Assembly: GCA_028641055.1 (NCBI GenBank)
Contig: CM054062.1
Location: 137,434,682-137,498,681 of the forward strand
Length of the DNA stretch: 64,000 bases
Reading direction: 5' to 3'
Origin: Alopecurus myosuroides
Lineage: Eukaryota; Streptophyta; Magnoliopsida; Poales; Poaceae
How positions within the stretch are numbered: the stretch's first letter is position 1; each line of letters begins with the position of its first letter. This document shows positions 25,001-38,096 of this stretch, in pieces. The notes under the pieces are model-generated. The model was not told where the DNA came from. It saw only the letters and a list, made by a program, of their open reading frames with translations, and searched no databases. The position numbers and the translations under genes are program-made.

Positions 25001-28000
25001 CAATTAGCAAAAACCTAAACTAGCACCTAGTGCAAATAACAATAATAGCAGAAAATAATAGGGTGCTTAAATAAGCAAGGCAATGCTACTCATGCTATTG
25101 TTTTCACACAAGTGAAAACTTTAGGGGTCAAGTACTCATAATAACATAATAAAAATGCTACTGGTCCTATGGATACAACACAAAATTATGTGGCTACACA
25201 ATCACAAATGTTCATGTCAAAAATTCCACACATGAGGGAATTTTTCCATAACAATTTCATAGTCATGACAAAGCTACTCATGCTTTCTACAAAATCAAAT
25301 GCAAGCTAGCAGAGGTGATACTAACAAAATATAAGTACCAACATGGTACTGAATCTAATATCTCAACACAACAATTCAATCACTTGCACACAAAATAATC
25401 AATCAAAAATTATATGCAAGTAATAAACTAGAGATAAAACATATTCTATTCCCATAAATCATATTTCTTCTCAACTCAAGTCCACACAATCTAACATGCT
25501 AAAATAGTTAACTAAAACTTAGAAAACAAGTTCACACAACTTATACATGCTAGAAAACATTATTGCAACACAAAAATATAATCACAACAATTTATTACCT
25601 AAAATGCCAAAATGGCAGAAACAAGCAAATCAAAGATCTGTCCACCAAATTTTATATGATGCTCTAAAAATTAAAACCTTCTAGGTTTGGATAGTCCTAA
25701 ACATATACAAGACCATACAGTTGAGTTTGCATCAAAAATCATTTTTAATTATTTTATAAAAATCACCAAAGTGCTCACTGGTGTTTTACTAAATTGCATA
25801 CTATTTCAAAAATACTTGGAATTTGGAAACGAGGTTAATTGCTCCTGTTAGTAAATTTCCAGGTCTTTCCAATGCAATTGGCCTCACTTCATTCTGAGTT
25901 GTGAAATAAAAATGGTGCTCATTTTGGTGTTTCTGGTACCTGTTGCCAAATCATTTTTCATTTCAAATCTATCCATCCAAATGTAGATCTACAACTTGGA
26001 GATGGTTTAGAATTAGTTGAGGTACCACTGTAAATTTTAGTTTGGTCAAATTCATATTTTAAGTTGCCTTTTTGAGCCAAAAGCAAACATGCAACATTCT
26101 GTGAAAAATTAAAAGGAAAAACACTTGTCACGGGCCAGATCTCACTATTGGGCCGGCCTGGACGATTAGCACCGCGAGCAGAGCTAGCCCCTGTGGCTGA
26201 CCAGCGGGCCAGCGGCCACGCGGCAGCCACGCGGCAGGTGCGCGGCCCCACGGGCCAGTTTGACTCGCCCACGCGCGGGTCAAGGCGCTGGCGCGGGCGC
26301 GACGTCAGGACGACGTCACTCGCCGGCGGACAAACTCCGGCGAGCTCGAATCTCGCTTTTCCGGCCACCGTTTTGCGAAATAAAAGTACCTACGAGATGC
26401 CCACGACGAGGGGAACCATACGGGCTCAGCCTCGCTTCCCGGGAGCGGCCGGAAAGCAACCGGCGACGAGCAACGCGCGGCGGCCGGAGAGCGGCCACGG
26501 CTCGGCGTCGATTCGGAGGGAGAGGGAGAGGGGAAAAGGGCGGCGGGGGTTCTCCTGCTCACCGTGAACGCGACGGAGGACACGGAGAAGGCGGAGGAGG
26601 CGCGAGTCGCCGGGAATCCTTCGCCGGAGTCCGCCGGACCCGCCGAAAGGAATCGGATGGCGCGGCCAACACGAAGCGTTCCGGCTCGATTCGTTTGGCA
26701 GAGAGCATCACCACGACGAGGCGGAGCTTAAGGGCACAACGGCTGCCGTCGGTGAGCTCCCATTCGGGCCAATCGACGACGAGCCCGAGCTAGGGTTTCG
26801 GGTTGGGCAAGAACTAGAGAGAGAGAGAAGATCTCGTGGGGGGGGGGGAGAGAGGGGGGGGCAATGAGGCAGACAAGGCACATGGGGGGCCTCTTTATCC
26901 CCAAGGATTCCTTCCAATCGAAGGCATGGAGGTAGGTCTGCTGTTTGCTACAGAGAGCTAGAGGTTGAAGATGACTCGGATTTCATTTTAGTCCCTGGGT
27001 ATTTACAACTAGGTCCTTCTCTTCTCTGAAAAAGGATGTTTTCACTAAGCAAACAAGGTTTAAATTTTAAATCCTTTTGCCCAAAATTCTAATTAGTTAA
27101 GATACACAACATATGTGAAAATTGGCTCAATTAGATAAACTTGATAATTCAAAGTTGTTCAAATTTGAATTCTTACATAAATGGACATTGAATTTATTAA
27201 CCTACTTAGGAGCTTCCAAAAATGATAATTTTTGGCACACATTCCTTATTTGATGTGTTCCTTATGTGGTAGAAAATTCAAGTCATTTAGAGTTACTTCA
27301 TAGAACAAACTTGTTCAAATTTCAAAAAGGTGCTGTCAAGAAAACAGGGGTTTTTGGCAACTTAAATTATTTCAAAACTTGTGCCCTTTTGGTTTTTCAT
27401 CCTTATTTATGATATAGAGCATGTGGTATTTATTTCATGGCATTTGGAAAAAGTTTGTAGAACAAACTTGTTCAAAATCCCAATTGTTGCTGTGGAGAAA
27501 AACCATGTTTTCAGGACTTTAATGGATTCAATTTTTGGTCTCCTCTTGTGTGTGTTCCTTATTTGATATAAGGAAGCAATGGTATTAATTTCAGACCATT
27601 TCAAGAAAGTTTCCAATAGTAACTTGTTTTAGTTTTCTGTTTCTGGAAATATTGGAATTTCTATTTAATAAGGCACTTGGCTTTTCTTTAGCAATGCTTT
27701 GCCAAAATATTTATGTGACTAGAGATAGCAAGTCAATGCTCTCCAATACCTTTGTTTTTAAGCTTGCAAGGTTGGAAAAACATTTGATGATATTTTGGTG
27801 AAGCATCTAAGAATGCCTCTTTTTCTGATAATCTTTTAGGGAAATTTTATTAAGTGTTTCCTCTTTCTTAATTTAGGTCTTGGAATAATATTCAACAAGT
27901 ATGAGATTCATAAGATGTTTTTGGAAAACTCTTTGATCAATATTTACTTAAGAAAATATTGTCAAAGTCATTGGAACAATATGTTGAATATTTTTATCCC

Positions 28001-28181
28001 TGGAACAATATGTTGAATATTTTTAGTTCACTGCTTTGCTATCCTTTTAAGTTTGCAAGTTTATATAATTAGTTTGTTTGGTTGCACTTAAACAACCACA
28101 AACAAACACAACCAAGGTTTATTAGTAAAGCAATTAGCAAAACAACTGTGTTAACAGGTATTCCAAAATTGGGATGTGACA
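22051..28181 (-). repeat. 3' LTR of the giant-LTR element
   Basis: This is the downstream LTR in element orientation. It is nearly identical to 31821-37948; I count roughly 40 differences by eye (~0.7%). AT-rich outer parts flank a GC-rich block at 26127-26880. ORFs here are repeated at the same offset in the other LTR and resemble no known protein. Confidence 0.92.
26127..26880 (-). other. GC-rich, CpG-dense island inside the 3' LTR
   Basis: About 750 bases are very GC-rich between AT-rich flanks. On the minus strand the island begins downstream of GGGATAAAGAGGC (TATA-like, ~26892-26904), followed by a pyrimidine-rich leader and CGAAACCCTAGC, a motif common in plant 5' leaders. This looks like a transcription start plus leader, or a captured first exon. 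ORFs in both strands lack recognisable domains. Confidence 0.5.
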
Positions 28182-28196
28182 GGTCTTCCCCCCTTA
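28182..28196 (-). other. Polypurine tract of the giant-LTR element
   Basis: The element strand reads TAAGGGGGGAAGACC, directly before the LTR start TGTCACATCC. It primes plus-strand synthesis and confirms the minus orientation. Confidence 0.8.
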
Positions 28197-31100
28197 AAAA
28201 GAATCTCGTCCCCGAGATTCGCAAGCGAGGACTAAGGGAGGGCCAACAAACACAATATTAGTGTTGGAGTGCAGGTGCTTCCCCCCTTTGACTTTTCTTG
28301 GGAGGTGGGGTACATCTCTAAATTAGCAATTTCACTTTAAGAAAATACACCAGTACTATTTTAGGTCCAAAACTTTTGTTTTCCTAGTTTGAACCAAAAA
28401 TTAAGGTTAGTGCAGAACTACCTGGAAATGTACCGTCAATTATTACATGAGTTTCTTGCTATAACCCACATATTACATACCACATATGGAGTGGTGTACC
28501 ACTCTCATAACAAGGTATATAAAAAGCTAAAAATATAGCTTGTGGGTGCAAAGGTTAGGTTGCTAAGGTAAAATAAACAGACAGAATAATACCCATGGCA
28601 GTGGGTATTACTCACTACAAGCAACTATCACTTAATGTGTTCATGCTTTTAGTTGGATGTTTTAGTTTCATAAGATACTCTTAAGCACAATCATAACACA
28701 AGTATAACTCATGCTAAGTTAAAACATTTAAACAAAATCCAATAAGCAAGCAAACAACACCACAGATGAATAGACTATTTATTCACTAGGTTATTGTTTA
28801 TTAGAGGTTTTGGAATCCATCAATCATGAACAATTAGCAAACAACCAGTAGCTAAAAACCAATGAATACAATCATAAAGATACTCTAAAACACCATCTTT
28901 ACACAAGATAAAAACTCCTATTACACAGGCATAAAAAAACAGGTCTGCACAAATAACACACTAGTATGAAAAATCTACACCAGCATGCTATAAGAGATAA
29001 TCATATCCTATAACCATAGAACATGAAACTAAATAATTCATGGCATGATAACAGAAGTAATAACTTCCTAAACATGCTATATCAACACATATACTCATAA
29101 AATAAAAAGAGGGTAATACTAGAGCAAAAATCACCATTTTCTAGTGGTGAAACTAGTTTCACTCTAGAGAAGCAAACAATGTCTATCATGATGTTTAAAC
29201 TTAAACAAGCAAGTCATGAATATAAATGTACCTAATAACAGTACACAAAACTTACTCATGTTAGTAAGCACAAACATCAAAACAATCCCATGATACAACT
29301 ATTAAACATGCAGAAATTTCTTCTAGCAATTTCTGTTTTTCTTAAACAATTACTAGCAAACAAGCAAGGTATAATTCACACAACCAGTAGCTATGCAATT
29401 AATGAAAAGTTATCTAAACCTTTTCAAAAATCCATACACTCAATTTAAAATTATTCACAAACAATCTACCCATCAAGAGGAATTTATTTTATTTGCGAAC
29501 AATTTAATTTTAGCACACGATAGTGAAACATTTATTAACATGATACCCCTAAGGAATATTATGCTAACAAAAGTATCACACCTAAACATATTAGTATTTA
29601 CTAATAAGAAATAAACTTCTCACTTGCATAAGTGAAAAGAAACAATTATATTTTTCCATGGTGGAAAATAGAAATCAATCACATAGTGAAACATACTATT
29701 TTTACACATGTGTATGGTTGGGGATTTTTATCCTCAAGCCAAAATGCAATGGGACCAGTGGGCTATGGCCTACTAATACCAAGTAAAAATAGGTGCTAAG
29801 CCTCTGGTTACTCATGAAAAACTTTGCATAAAAAGATAAAAATATAAGGCTATTTAATCTAGTGAAACAATACTATTTGCATATTAATAGCAAATTCTTA
29901 CACATGCTTTACTATTAAGAGACATGCAAGCTAACATAGGTACAAGCATTAAAATAACAGTACCTAAAGGGTACTGGACTCAAAGAAAACATAGCACAAA
30001 ATCCACTAAGAAAGTATACCCAGATCTAGTTCTCACAATACTTCCAAATAATAAACTAGAAGGTAACAAATGTTATTTCATTTTTATTCGAGTTTTCAAT
30101 CATGCACACACTTTCTAGGGTAGATTTATTGTAAGAGAACAACATAATAACAAGTCCTAACAACTCCATATAAGTTAGGAAGCAAGATTGAATAATACAC
30201 AAATTTATTTCAATCAAGAGCACACAAAGAAACAAACACAGGAAAACTGCTGTTTTCTAGATCTATCATATCCATTCCATCGTTCACTTAATTTCTAAAC
30301 CTCGAATTCATAGTACTTACAACGTCTACTAAGATTTGGTTTCCAAAGTAGATACACCCGATATCGTATTGACTAGTAAACGAATAGGTCATCATCTTAT
30401 TTTCTCGTGACTTCTCCTTTTTACCAACTATATTAAAAGGTGTCTTAAGTCACTTAATTCCTTGGTTTAGAAAGAATTGTCAGTAGTTTGCATGCTTTGG
30501 TTAGGTGTCAACCTAAGATTAGACAAAGCATGTTAGTCTTGTTAGCTTTCTATTAAATAAGGTTTGTCCGACAAGATACGACTGGCGTCATCGTACGTCG
30601 AATATTTAATCGTGTTCTTTTGATTAGCTTTTTAGGGGGTTGCGCATCATGGCATGTGAAGACTTATTTTGCACCTTTCTCCAGAGGAGGGAGGTATATT
30701 ACCTTTAAAAAAGGGGTCTCTCTTGTTTGGTCTTTTAAAGAGGAACATAAAAAGGTGCGACATTTAGCCAACAGGGTAAAAAGAGTCTTTTTCAAACAGA
30801 CAAAACACAGAGGTTTTGGTCAGTAGTGGTTGGTTTATTCACGCCTTTTCTTCTTTGAGGGTTGTCGTTGTTGGAGCTTTATCTGTTGGAGTGCATCACT
30901 GGTAGCAACGCTATCAGCTCGTGTGGCTTGATGGTCCTCTATTATTAGGCCCAACGGTGCTTTCATTAATTGTGGGGAGATGGTGGTGGTTCACGACGGG
31001 TCGCATTATGAAGCGAAAACAAGTATAAGTCTAAGCAACAAATTCTTGTTTTTGAATACTATACAAACATTTTTGCTTGCAAAAATTTAACACGAGGCGA

Positions 31101-31803
31101 TTCAAAAACAAGAGCGGGGCAATCACAAATTTGCAAAATTTGAGCACCCCACAAACATATAGAAGCCTAGATGAACCAAATTCTACACCACACAACAGCA
31201 CAAAGTCCTACGGACACACATAAGCAAGCCATAACACACAAGCAAGGCTCCATTGGAGCTACGTCGGGGGAGGTGACTCATGGAGTTATCGCTAAATTAC
31301 TCCAAACTAGACTAATCCAAAATCCTAGAAGTGGCTGAAGAACTATATCTACTTCTGACCATCATCACTGTAGAGCTAGGCAATTATTTTGGTCTTCTCG
31401 GGACATCGGCAAGTATAAAAGTTTTTGTATGGAAACAAGATAATAGGAGTAAAGTTTTGATAAAACTTTATGCAACAATCTGTTTTTGAAACTCCAACTA
31501 TTTTCTGACAGAAAACTTCAAAGACGAGAGATGTTTCAAAAACAGAGCGGAGCAGTTGCAAACAAGTAAGAAATAAACTCTTAACCGAGAGAGATACTAA
31601 CTCTGTAAGGCCCGCCCTTCGAACCACTGTTCAAGGACGCCCTTGATATGCATTTAGAATCTTTTGAAAAGATAATAAGGAGGGAAAATATACTAAAATT
31701 CCCTTAGATAAAAATAATTTAGATAGTAAATAGGTTTTTACTCCAAAATACTTTTCTTTCCTATCTGACGTCCATGCTAACTAAGGTCTCCTAAGGTCAG
31801 GAT

Positions 31804-31816
31804 GGCTCTGATACCA
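31804..31816 (-). other. Primer-binding site of the giant-LTR element (tRNA-iMet type)
   Basis: The minus strand reads TTGGTATCAGAGCCATC, four bases inside the LTR edge at 31821. TGGTATCAGAGCC is the standard plant initiator-Met tRNA complement used by many LTR elements. Confidence 0.9.
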
Positions 31817-31820
31817 ACTC

Positions 31821-34800
31821 TGTAAGGACCCCAGACCGGCAGTCTGAAACCCTACGTATGCATACATTCACGATCCCAGAAAGATCAGTCGTGAACAACA
31901 TACACAGTTGGCACACAGAAATACATCATCCATTACACGAATACATAAAGGTATTACACAAAGATCACATGATCAAGTTTAACGCAACTGCCACAAGGGC
32001 AGGCAACTTATCAAACACAGCGGAAGACAAATAAAACACAACGTAGTTGAGCCCAAGTCACGCCTTAACCTACAGGCTGCTGACCCGGAGACGATCCTAG
32101 TTCGCAAAGCCGTCAACTCCGTACTTCTCTTCATAGATATCCTTTGGAGGCTCCTTCTCCAAATCTGATAAGTAGATACCAGGGGCGAAACCATAATGAG
32201 TACATTTGAATGTACTCAGCAAGACATCCATCATGTCACTTACCAACATGCAAATATGCTTATATGGTGGAATAGGTAGGCTATAAATATGGTTCACTAT
32301 CAATGGTGTTCATATATGATGACACCACAGTTGCAGTCAGGTTAATCTGTATCTTCGTTGAAGAAGATACTTCAGAAGAAAATAATATAGTTTTATTTCT
32401 CTTGTAGATATCACATGTACAAGAGTTTTTGTAAAACTTTGTTAAAGAATATTTTCTCTTTGCAAAACTTCTTGGAATCAGTTTCCAGAATTCTTGCTTA
32501 GAGTAGAAAAGGTTTTCTTTGCAAAACATTTTGTTTTGTATAACATCATCTGGCTTTTCATCATCGACGATACCTCCACGGTATAAGTTTCCATTCCTTT
32601 CCGAACTTCACAAGTTCAACACTTCCTTTCCAAAATTTCCCTTTCAAAAACTTCCTTTTTGAAAACATTGACACAATGCTAGCTACATGGCCATTCAACT
32701 GTCCATATCCGAGGACGCGGCTATCTCGAAATAGTTTTACTCTGCAGAGGTGTACACATTTCCACCAGATCCAGAATCCGCCATGAAACACCCATGGACT
32801 GTCCTCAACCTATGAGAACATCAGATAACTGATCTTGACTATCCACTATGTACAAGCTAGAACATGTCTATCTCTTCAATTGGGTTTCCCCCTCCCCGGC
32901 AAGCCGTGTCGCACACCGCCCAGACAGGAGGCCCAACTGCTGCATCCGGAGGGAAAATTAATCCCCCACTTTAGATGTCCCGTATTCCCCACTCCTAGCG
33001 ACATTTCGGTTCGGAGGATCCCATCCCCTATAGCACTTGAGATAGTACACATACTAACCATAACAAGTTTTTAATCAAGCCCCTACCCATATCGGGGTAA
33101 AGTGGCAGTACGGTAAAGGTTGTCCAGCGAAGACTAGGTTATGTGTCATTTTTGAAAACACCACTTTCTCAAAAATGACCACTTCCACATTCCTCCGGAG
33201 AACAAGGATCCGCCTTTTCTCCGGGTTTTTCCGTAAAGCCTTTGTTTTGTAGAATCACAATTTTAGGGTGTCCACTTAGGGACTAGTATATTTGATGGCA
33301 ATAAATACCATATGGTGGCTTATGGGCTTGGTATTACCAAGTTTAACTATTGGCATGATAGTAACCTATATATAGTATAGTAGTAATTTCCACCTCAAAA
33401 ATAGTTTTGATAATCAAGTTTTGGTAAAACTTCAGAGGTAAAACATGCATGATAGATAATGATAAGTATTGTATCAGCAAGCATCAGGATGGCTTGCCTG
33501 GTATCTCTTGTGTCCCTGGTTTTGGAGTGACTGGAACTTGAAACAGAGCTTCACGACACTTCCTTCCTCTTCGTTTTCTAACGCCGTAAAAGGAATAAAG
33601 GACACACATTCAGAACCAATCAAGGCAAGCAACAATACACAACAATACATACAGCAAGGAAATCTAATAATACAAATCACACAATTTACTAATGGAGGCA
33701 AACAATCAAACAAACACACTTGGCAGAAATGCCATTTAATAAGACAGCTTAAGGTTGGAGGAACATATCTCACAACCTTAATATCATGGATTCAGAGGGT
33801 GTGCCACTCTCATACCAAGATATTAATAAACCCAAAATACACTTAGTTTCACAAGGGTGAGACTACTAAAAGTGTATAAAACATGCACAAAAATAATCAT
33901 GGCAATGGGTCTGTCAACCCAACCACAAAAATAAAAGGGTAGCCAATCTGCTATGCCTAAATTTACACCAAGAATAAATAAGACACATGATTTGCAAAAG
34001 TTACCTTTACAAATCAGTGAGCCTACACAAATGTAACAAAGTAATAGACTCATCACAAAACACACAATTTCTCATAGTGAGAACAATAGAAACAATGGCT
34101 AAAAAGGAGGAATCCTATAGACATGTTTCTACTAAAAGTTTGCTATGCAAGCATGCATAATATGTAAAGTACTAAAATGCAAACAAGGAACCATGTTATC
34201 ATTATGGTAAATGAAAACATGTCTTTATGCAAGGATACATAAACATCTACCAAACACAAGTTGGCAGGAAAATTATTCAACACAAAAACTGCTAAGGAAA
34301 CTAGTACTACTTAAACATGAAGAATCAATGGATGAATTTCAATCAAGTAATTGAAATACAACCAGAGGGTCCATGTCATAAAAACAGTAGTGAAAAACAT
34401 CTATACTTGCTATAACAAAAATATCCCATTTAATAAAACAATGCATCAATTTGCAGGGCAACTCCTACATACTAGTGGTAATAAACAGGGCATTACTAGA
34501 GGAATCAATCAACGCTCCAAGATGGATTTTTCCTAGAAAGCCACACATGATTACAACCACTTACAAACAGAAGCATACCCATTTTTGTTTAGCACAAAAA
34601 TTCCCAAAGCAAAAATACTAGGCACTCATTAGTTATGAAACTACATAAGAGAAATGCATCTAGTTTGGGGAAATAATGTTTCCACCAAAAATGCAATGAA
34701 ACCAGTGGGTGTTCCACTAGCATAACAAAGCATTAAGAGGTCACAAAGCCTCTGGTCACACTTGACAACAATTAGCAAAAACCTAAACTAGCACCTAGTG

Positions 34801-37800
34801 CAAATAACAATAATAGCAGAAAATAATAGGGTGCTTAAATAAGCAAGGCAATGCTACTCATGCTATTGTTTTCACACAAGTGAAAACTTTAGGGGTCAAG
34901 TACTCATAATAACATAATAAAAATGCTACTGGTCCTATGGATACAACACAAAATTATGTGGCTACACAATCACAAATGTTCATGTCAAAATTTCCACACA
35001 TGAGGGAATTTTTCCATAACAATTTCATAGTCATGACAAAGCTACTCATGCTTTTCTACAAAATCAAATGCAAGCTAGCAGAGGTGATACTAACAAAATA
35101 TAAGTACCAACATGGTACTGAATCTAATATCTCAACACAACAATTCAATCACTTGCACACAAAATAATCAATCAAAAATTATATGCAAGTAATAAACTAG
35201 AGATAAAACATATTCTATTCCCATAAATCATATTTCTTCTCAACTCAAGTCCACACAATCTAACATGCTAAAATAGTTAACTAACACTTAGAAAACAAGT
35301 TCACACAACTTATACATGCTAGAAAACATTATTGCAACACAAAAATATAATCACAACAATTTATTACCTAAAATGCCAAAATGGCAGAAACAAGCAAATC
35401 AAAGATCTGTCCACCAAATTTTATATGATGCTCTAAAAATTAAACCCTTCTAGGTTTGGATACTCCTAAACATATACAAGACCATACAGGTGAGTTTGCA
35501 TCAAAAATCATTTTTAATTATTTTATAAAAATCACCAAAGTGCTCACTGGTGTTTTACCAAATTGCATGCTATTTCAAAAATACTTCGAATTTGGAAACG
35601 AGGTTAATTGCTCCTGTTAGGAAATTTCAAGGGCTTTCCAATTCAATTGGCCTCACTTCATTCTGAGTTGTGAAATAAAAATGGTGCTCATTTTGGTGTT
35701 TCTGGTACCTGTTGCCAAATCATTTTTCATTTCAAATCTATCCATCCAAATGTAGATCTACAACTTGGAGATGGTTTAGAATTAGTTGAGGTACCACTGT
35801 AAATTTTAGTTTGGTCAAATTCATATTTTAAGTTGCCTTTTTGATCCAAAAGCAAACATGCAACATTCTGTGAAAAATTAAAAGGAAAACCACTTGTCAC
35901 GGGCCAGATCTCACTATTGGGCCGGCCTGGACGATTAGCACCGCGAGCAGAGCTAGCCCCTGTGGCTGACCAGCGGGCCAGCGGCCACGCGGCAGCCACG
36001 CGGCAGGTGCGCGGCCCCACGGGCCAGTTTGACTCGCCCACGCGCGGGTCAAGGCGCTGGCGCGGGCGCGACGTCAGGACGACGTCACTCGCCGGCGGAC
36101 AAACTCCGGCGAGCTCGAATCTCGCTTTTCCGGCCACCGTTTTGCGAAATAAAAGTACCTACGAGATGCCCACGACGAGGGGAACCATACGGGCTCAGCC
36201 TCGCTTCCCGGGAGCGGCCGGAAAGCAACCGGCGACGAGCAACGCGCGGCGGCCGGAGAGCGGCCACGGCTCGGCGTCGATTCGGAGGGAGAGGGAGAGG
36301 GGAAAAGGGCGGCGGGGGTTCTCCTGCTCACCGTGAACGCGACGGAGGACACGGAGAAGGCGGAGGAGGCGCGAGTCGCCGGGAATCCTTCGCCGGAGTC
36401 CGCCGGACCCGCCGAAAGGAATCGGATGGCGCGGCCAACACGAAGCGTTCCGGCTCGATTCGTTTGGCAGAGAGCATCACCACGACGAGGCGGAGCTTAA
36501 GGGCACAACGGCTGCCGTCGGTGAGCTCCCATTCGGGCCAATCGACGACGAGCCCGAGCTAGGGTTTCGGGTTGGGCAAGAACTAGAGAGAGAGAGAAGA
36601 TCTCGTGGGGGAGGGAGAGAGGGGGGGGCAATGAGGCAGACAAGGCACATGGGGGGCCTCTTTATCCCCAAGGATTCCTTCCAATCGAAGGCATGGAGGT
36701 AGGTCTGCTGTTTGCTACAGAGAGCTAGAGGTTGAAGATGACTCGGATTTCATTTTAGTCCCTGGGTATTTACAACTAGGTCCTTCTCTTCTCTGAAAAA
36801 GGATGTTTTCACTAAGCAAACAAGGTTTAAATTTTAAATCCTTTTGCCCAAAATTCTAATTAGTTAAGATACACAACATATGTGAAAATTGGCTCAATTA
36901 GATAAACTTGATAATTCAAAGTTGTTCAAATTTGAATTCTTACATAAATGGACATTGAATTTATTAACCTACTTAGGAGCTTCCAAAAATGATAATTTTT
37001 GGCACACATTCCTTATTTGATGTGTTCCTTATGTGGTAGAAAATTCAAGTCATTTAGAGTTACTTCATAGAACAAACTTGTTCAAATTTCAAAAAGGTGC
37101 TGTCAAGAAAACAGGGGTTTTTGGCAACTTAAATTATTTCAAAACTTGTGCCCTTTTGGTTTTTCATCCTTATTTATGATATAGAGCATGTGGTATTTAT
37201 TTCATGGCATTTGGAAAAAGTTTGTAGAACAAACTTGTTCAAAATCCCAATTGTTGCTGTGGAGAAAAACCATGTTTTCAGGACTTTAATGGATTCAATT
37301 TTTGGTCTCCTCTTGTGTGTGTTCCTTATTTGATATAAGGAAGCAATGGTATTAATTTCAGACCATTTCAAGAAAGTTTCCAATAGTAACTTGTTTTAGT
37401 TTTCTGTTTCTGGAAATATTGGAATTTCTATTTAATAAGGCACTTGGCTTTTCTTTAGCAATGCTTTGCCAAAATATTTATGTGACTAGAGATAGCAAGT
37501 CAATGCTCTCCAATACCTTTGTTTTTAAGCTTGCAAGGTTGGAAAAACATTTGATAATATTTTGGTGAAGCATCTAAGAATGCCTCTTTTTCTGATAATC
37601 TTTTAGGGAAATTTTATTAAGTGTTTCCTCTTTCTTAATTTAGGTCTTGGAATAATATTCAACAAGTATGAGATTCATAAGATGTTTTTGGAAAACTCTT
37701 TGATCAATATTTACTTAAGAAAATATTGTCAAAGTCATTGGAACAATATGTTGAATATTTTTATCCCTGGAACAATATGTTGAATATTTTTAGTTCACTG

Positions 37801-37948
37801 CTTTGCTATCCTTTTAAGTTTGCAAGTTTATATAATTAGTTTGTTTGGTTGCACTTAAACAACCACAAACAAACACAACCAAGGTTTATTAGTAAAGCAA
37901 TTAGCAAAACAACTGTGTTAACAGGTATTCCAAAATTGGGATGTGACA
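31821..37948 (-). repeat. 5' LTR of the giant-LTR element
   Basis: This is the upstream LTR in element orientation, the mate of 22051-28181. It contains the same GC-rich island at about 35897-36650. Confidence 0.92.
35897..36650 (-). other. GC-rich, CpG-dense island inside the 5' LTR
   Basis: Second copy of the island described at 26127-26880. It is identical over almost its whole length, except for the length of the poly-G stretch near 36608-36628. Confidence 0.5.
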
Positions 37949-38012
37949 GCTACTCCCATCGGGAGCACTGCCGTGCACCCGATAAAATCAAGAAGAAGAA
38001 AAAGACAAGGCT

Positions 38013-38096
38013 TTGAGCCTGTAGCCGACCGCACGCGATCGACTACAGCCTCGGGGGCTACTCCCATCGGGAGCACTGTCGTGCACCCGATAAAAA
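38013..38096 (+). repeat. Repeat unit C with polypurine-tract-like core (mate B split by the giant-LTR element)
   Basis: Unit C carries GAGCCTGTA...CGACTACAGCC, CTCGGGGGCTACTCCC and GTGCACCCGATAAAA. Unit B has the same content but is split: 22004-22050 on the left of the giant-LTR element and 37954-38004 on its right. Both lie in the antisense intron between exons E3 and E4. Confidence 0.75.

Larger units (their letters stand above)
28182..31820 (-). other. Non-coding internal domain of the giant-LTR element
   Basis: 3.6 kb of mostly AT-rich sequence. The longest open frames are under 85 codons and unlike gag, protease, reverse transcriptase or integrase. Parts near 28490-28570 and 29740-30100 are diverged copies of modules in the LTR (around 24025 and 24930-25390). 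The region beside the primer-binding site (30600-31800) is mixed sequence with no gene. Confidence 0.75.
22051..37948 (-). mobile_element. Giant-LTR non-coding retrotransposon (LARD-like)
   Basis: Two LTRs of 6131 bp (22051-28181) and 6128 bp (31821-37948) enclose a 3639-bp internal domain. Each end is TGTAAGGACC...GATGTGACA on the plus strand (TGTCACATCC...CCTTACA on the element strand). The target duplication is GCTAC (22046-22050 and 37949-37953). The primer-binding site TGGTATCAGAGCC lies at 31816-31804 on the minus strand and a polypurine tract at 28182-28196, so the element points left. No gag or pol motif occurs anywhere in it. Long LTRs with a conserved non-coding interior and intact priming sites define LARDs, such as barley Sukkula. 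I do not assign the family. It must borrow proteins from another element. Confidence 0.9.

Noticed and set aside
26148..26793. Long GC-rich ORFs on both strands in the giant LTR (and copies at 35917-36562)
   Set aside because: They overlap each other in several frames, as expected of GC-rich DNA, and have no recognisable domain. Treated as part of the LTR island.
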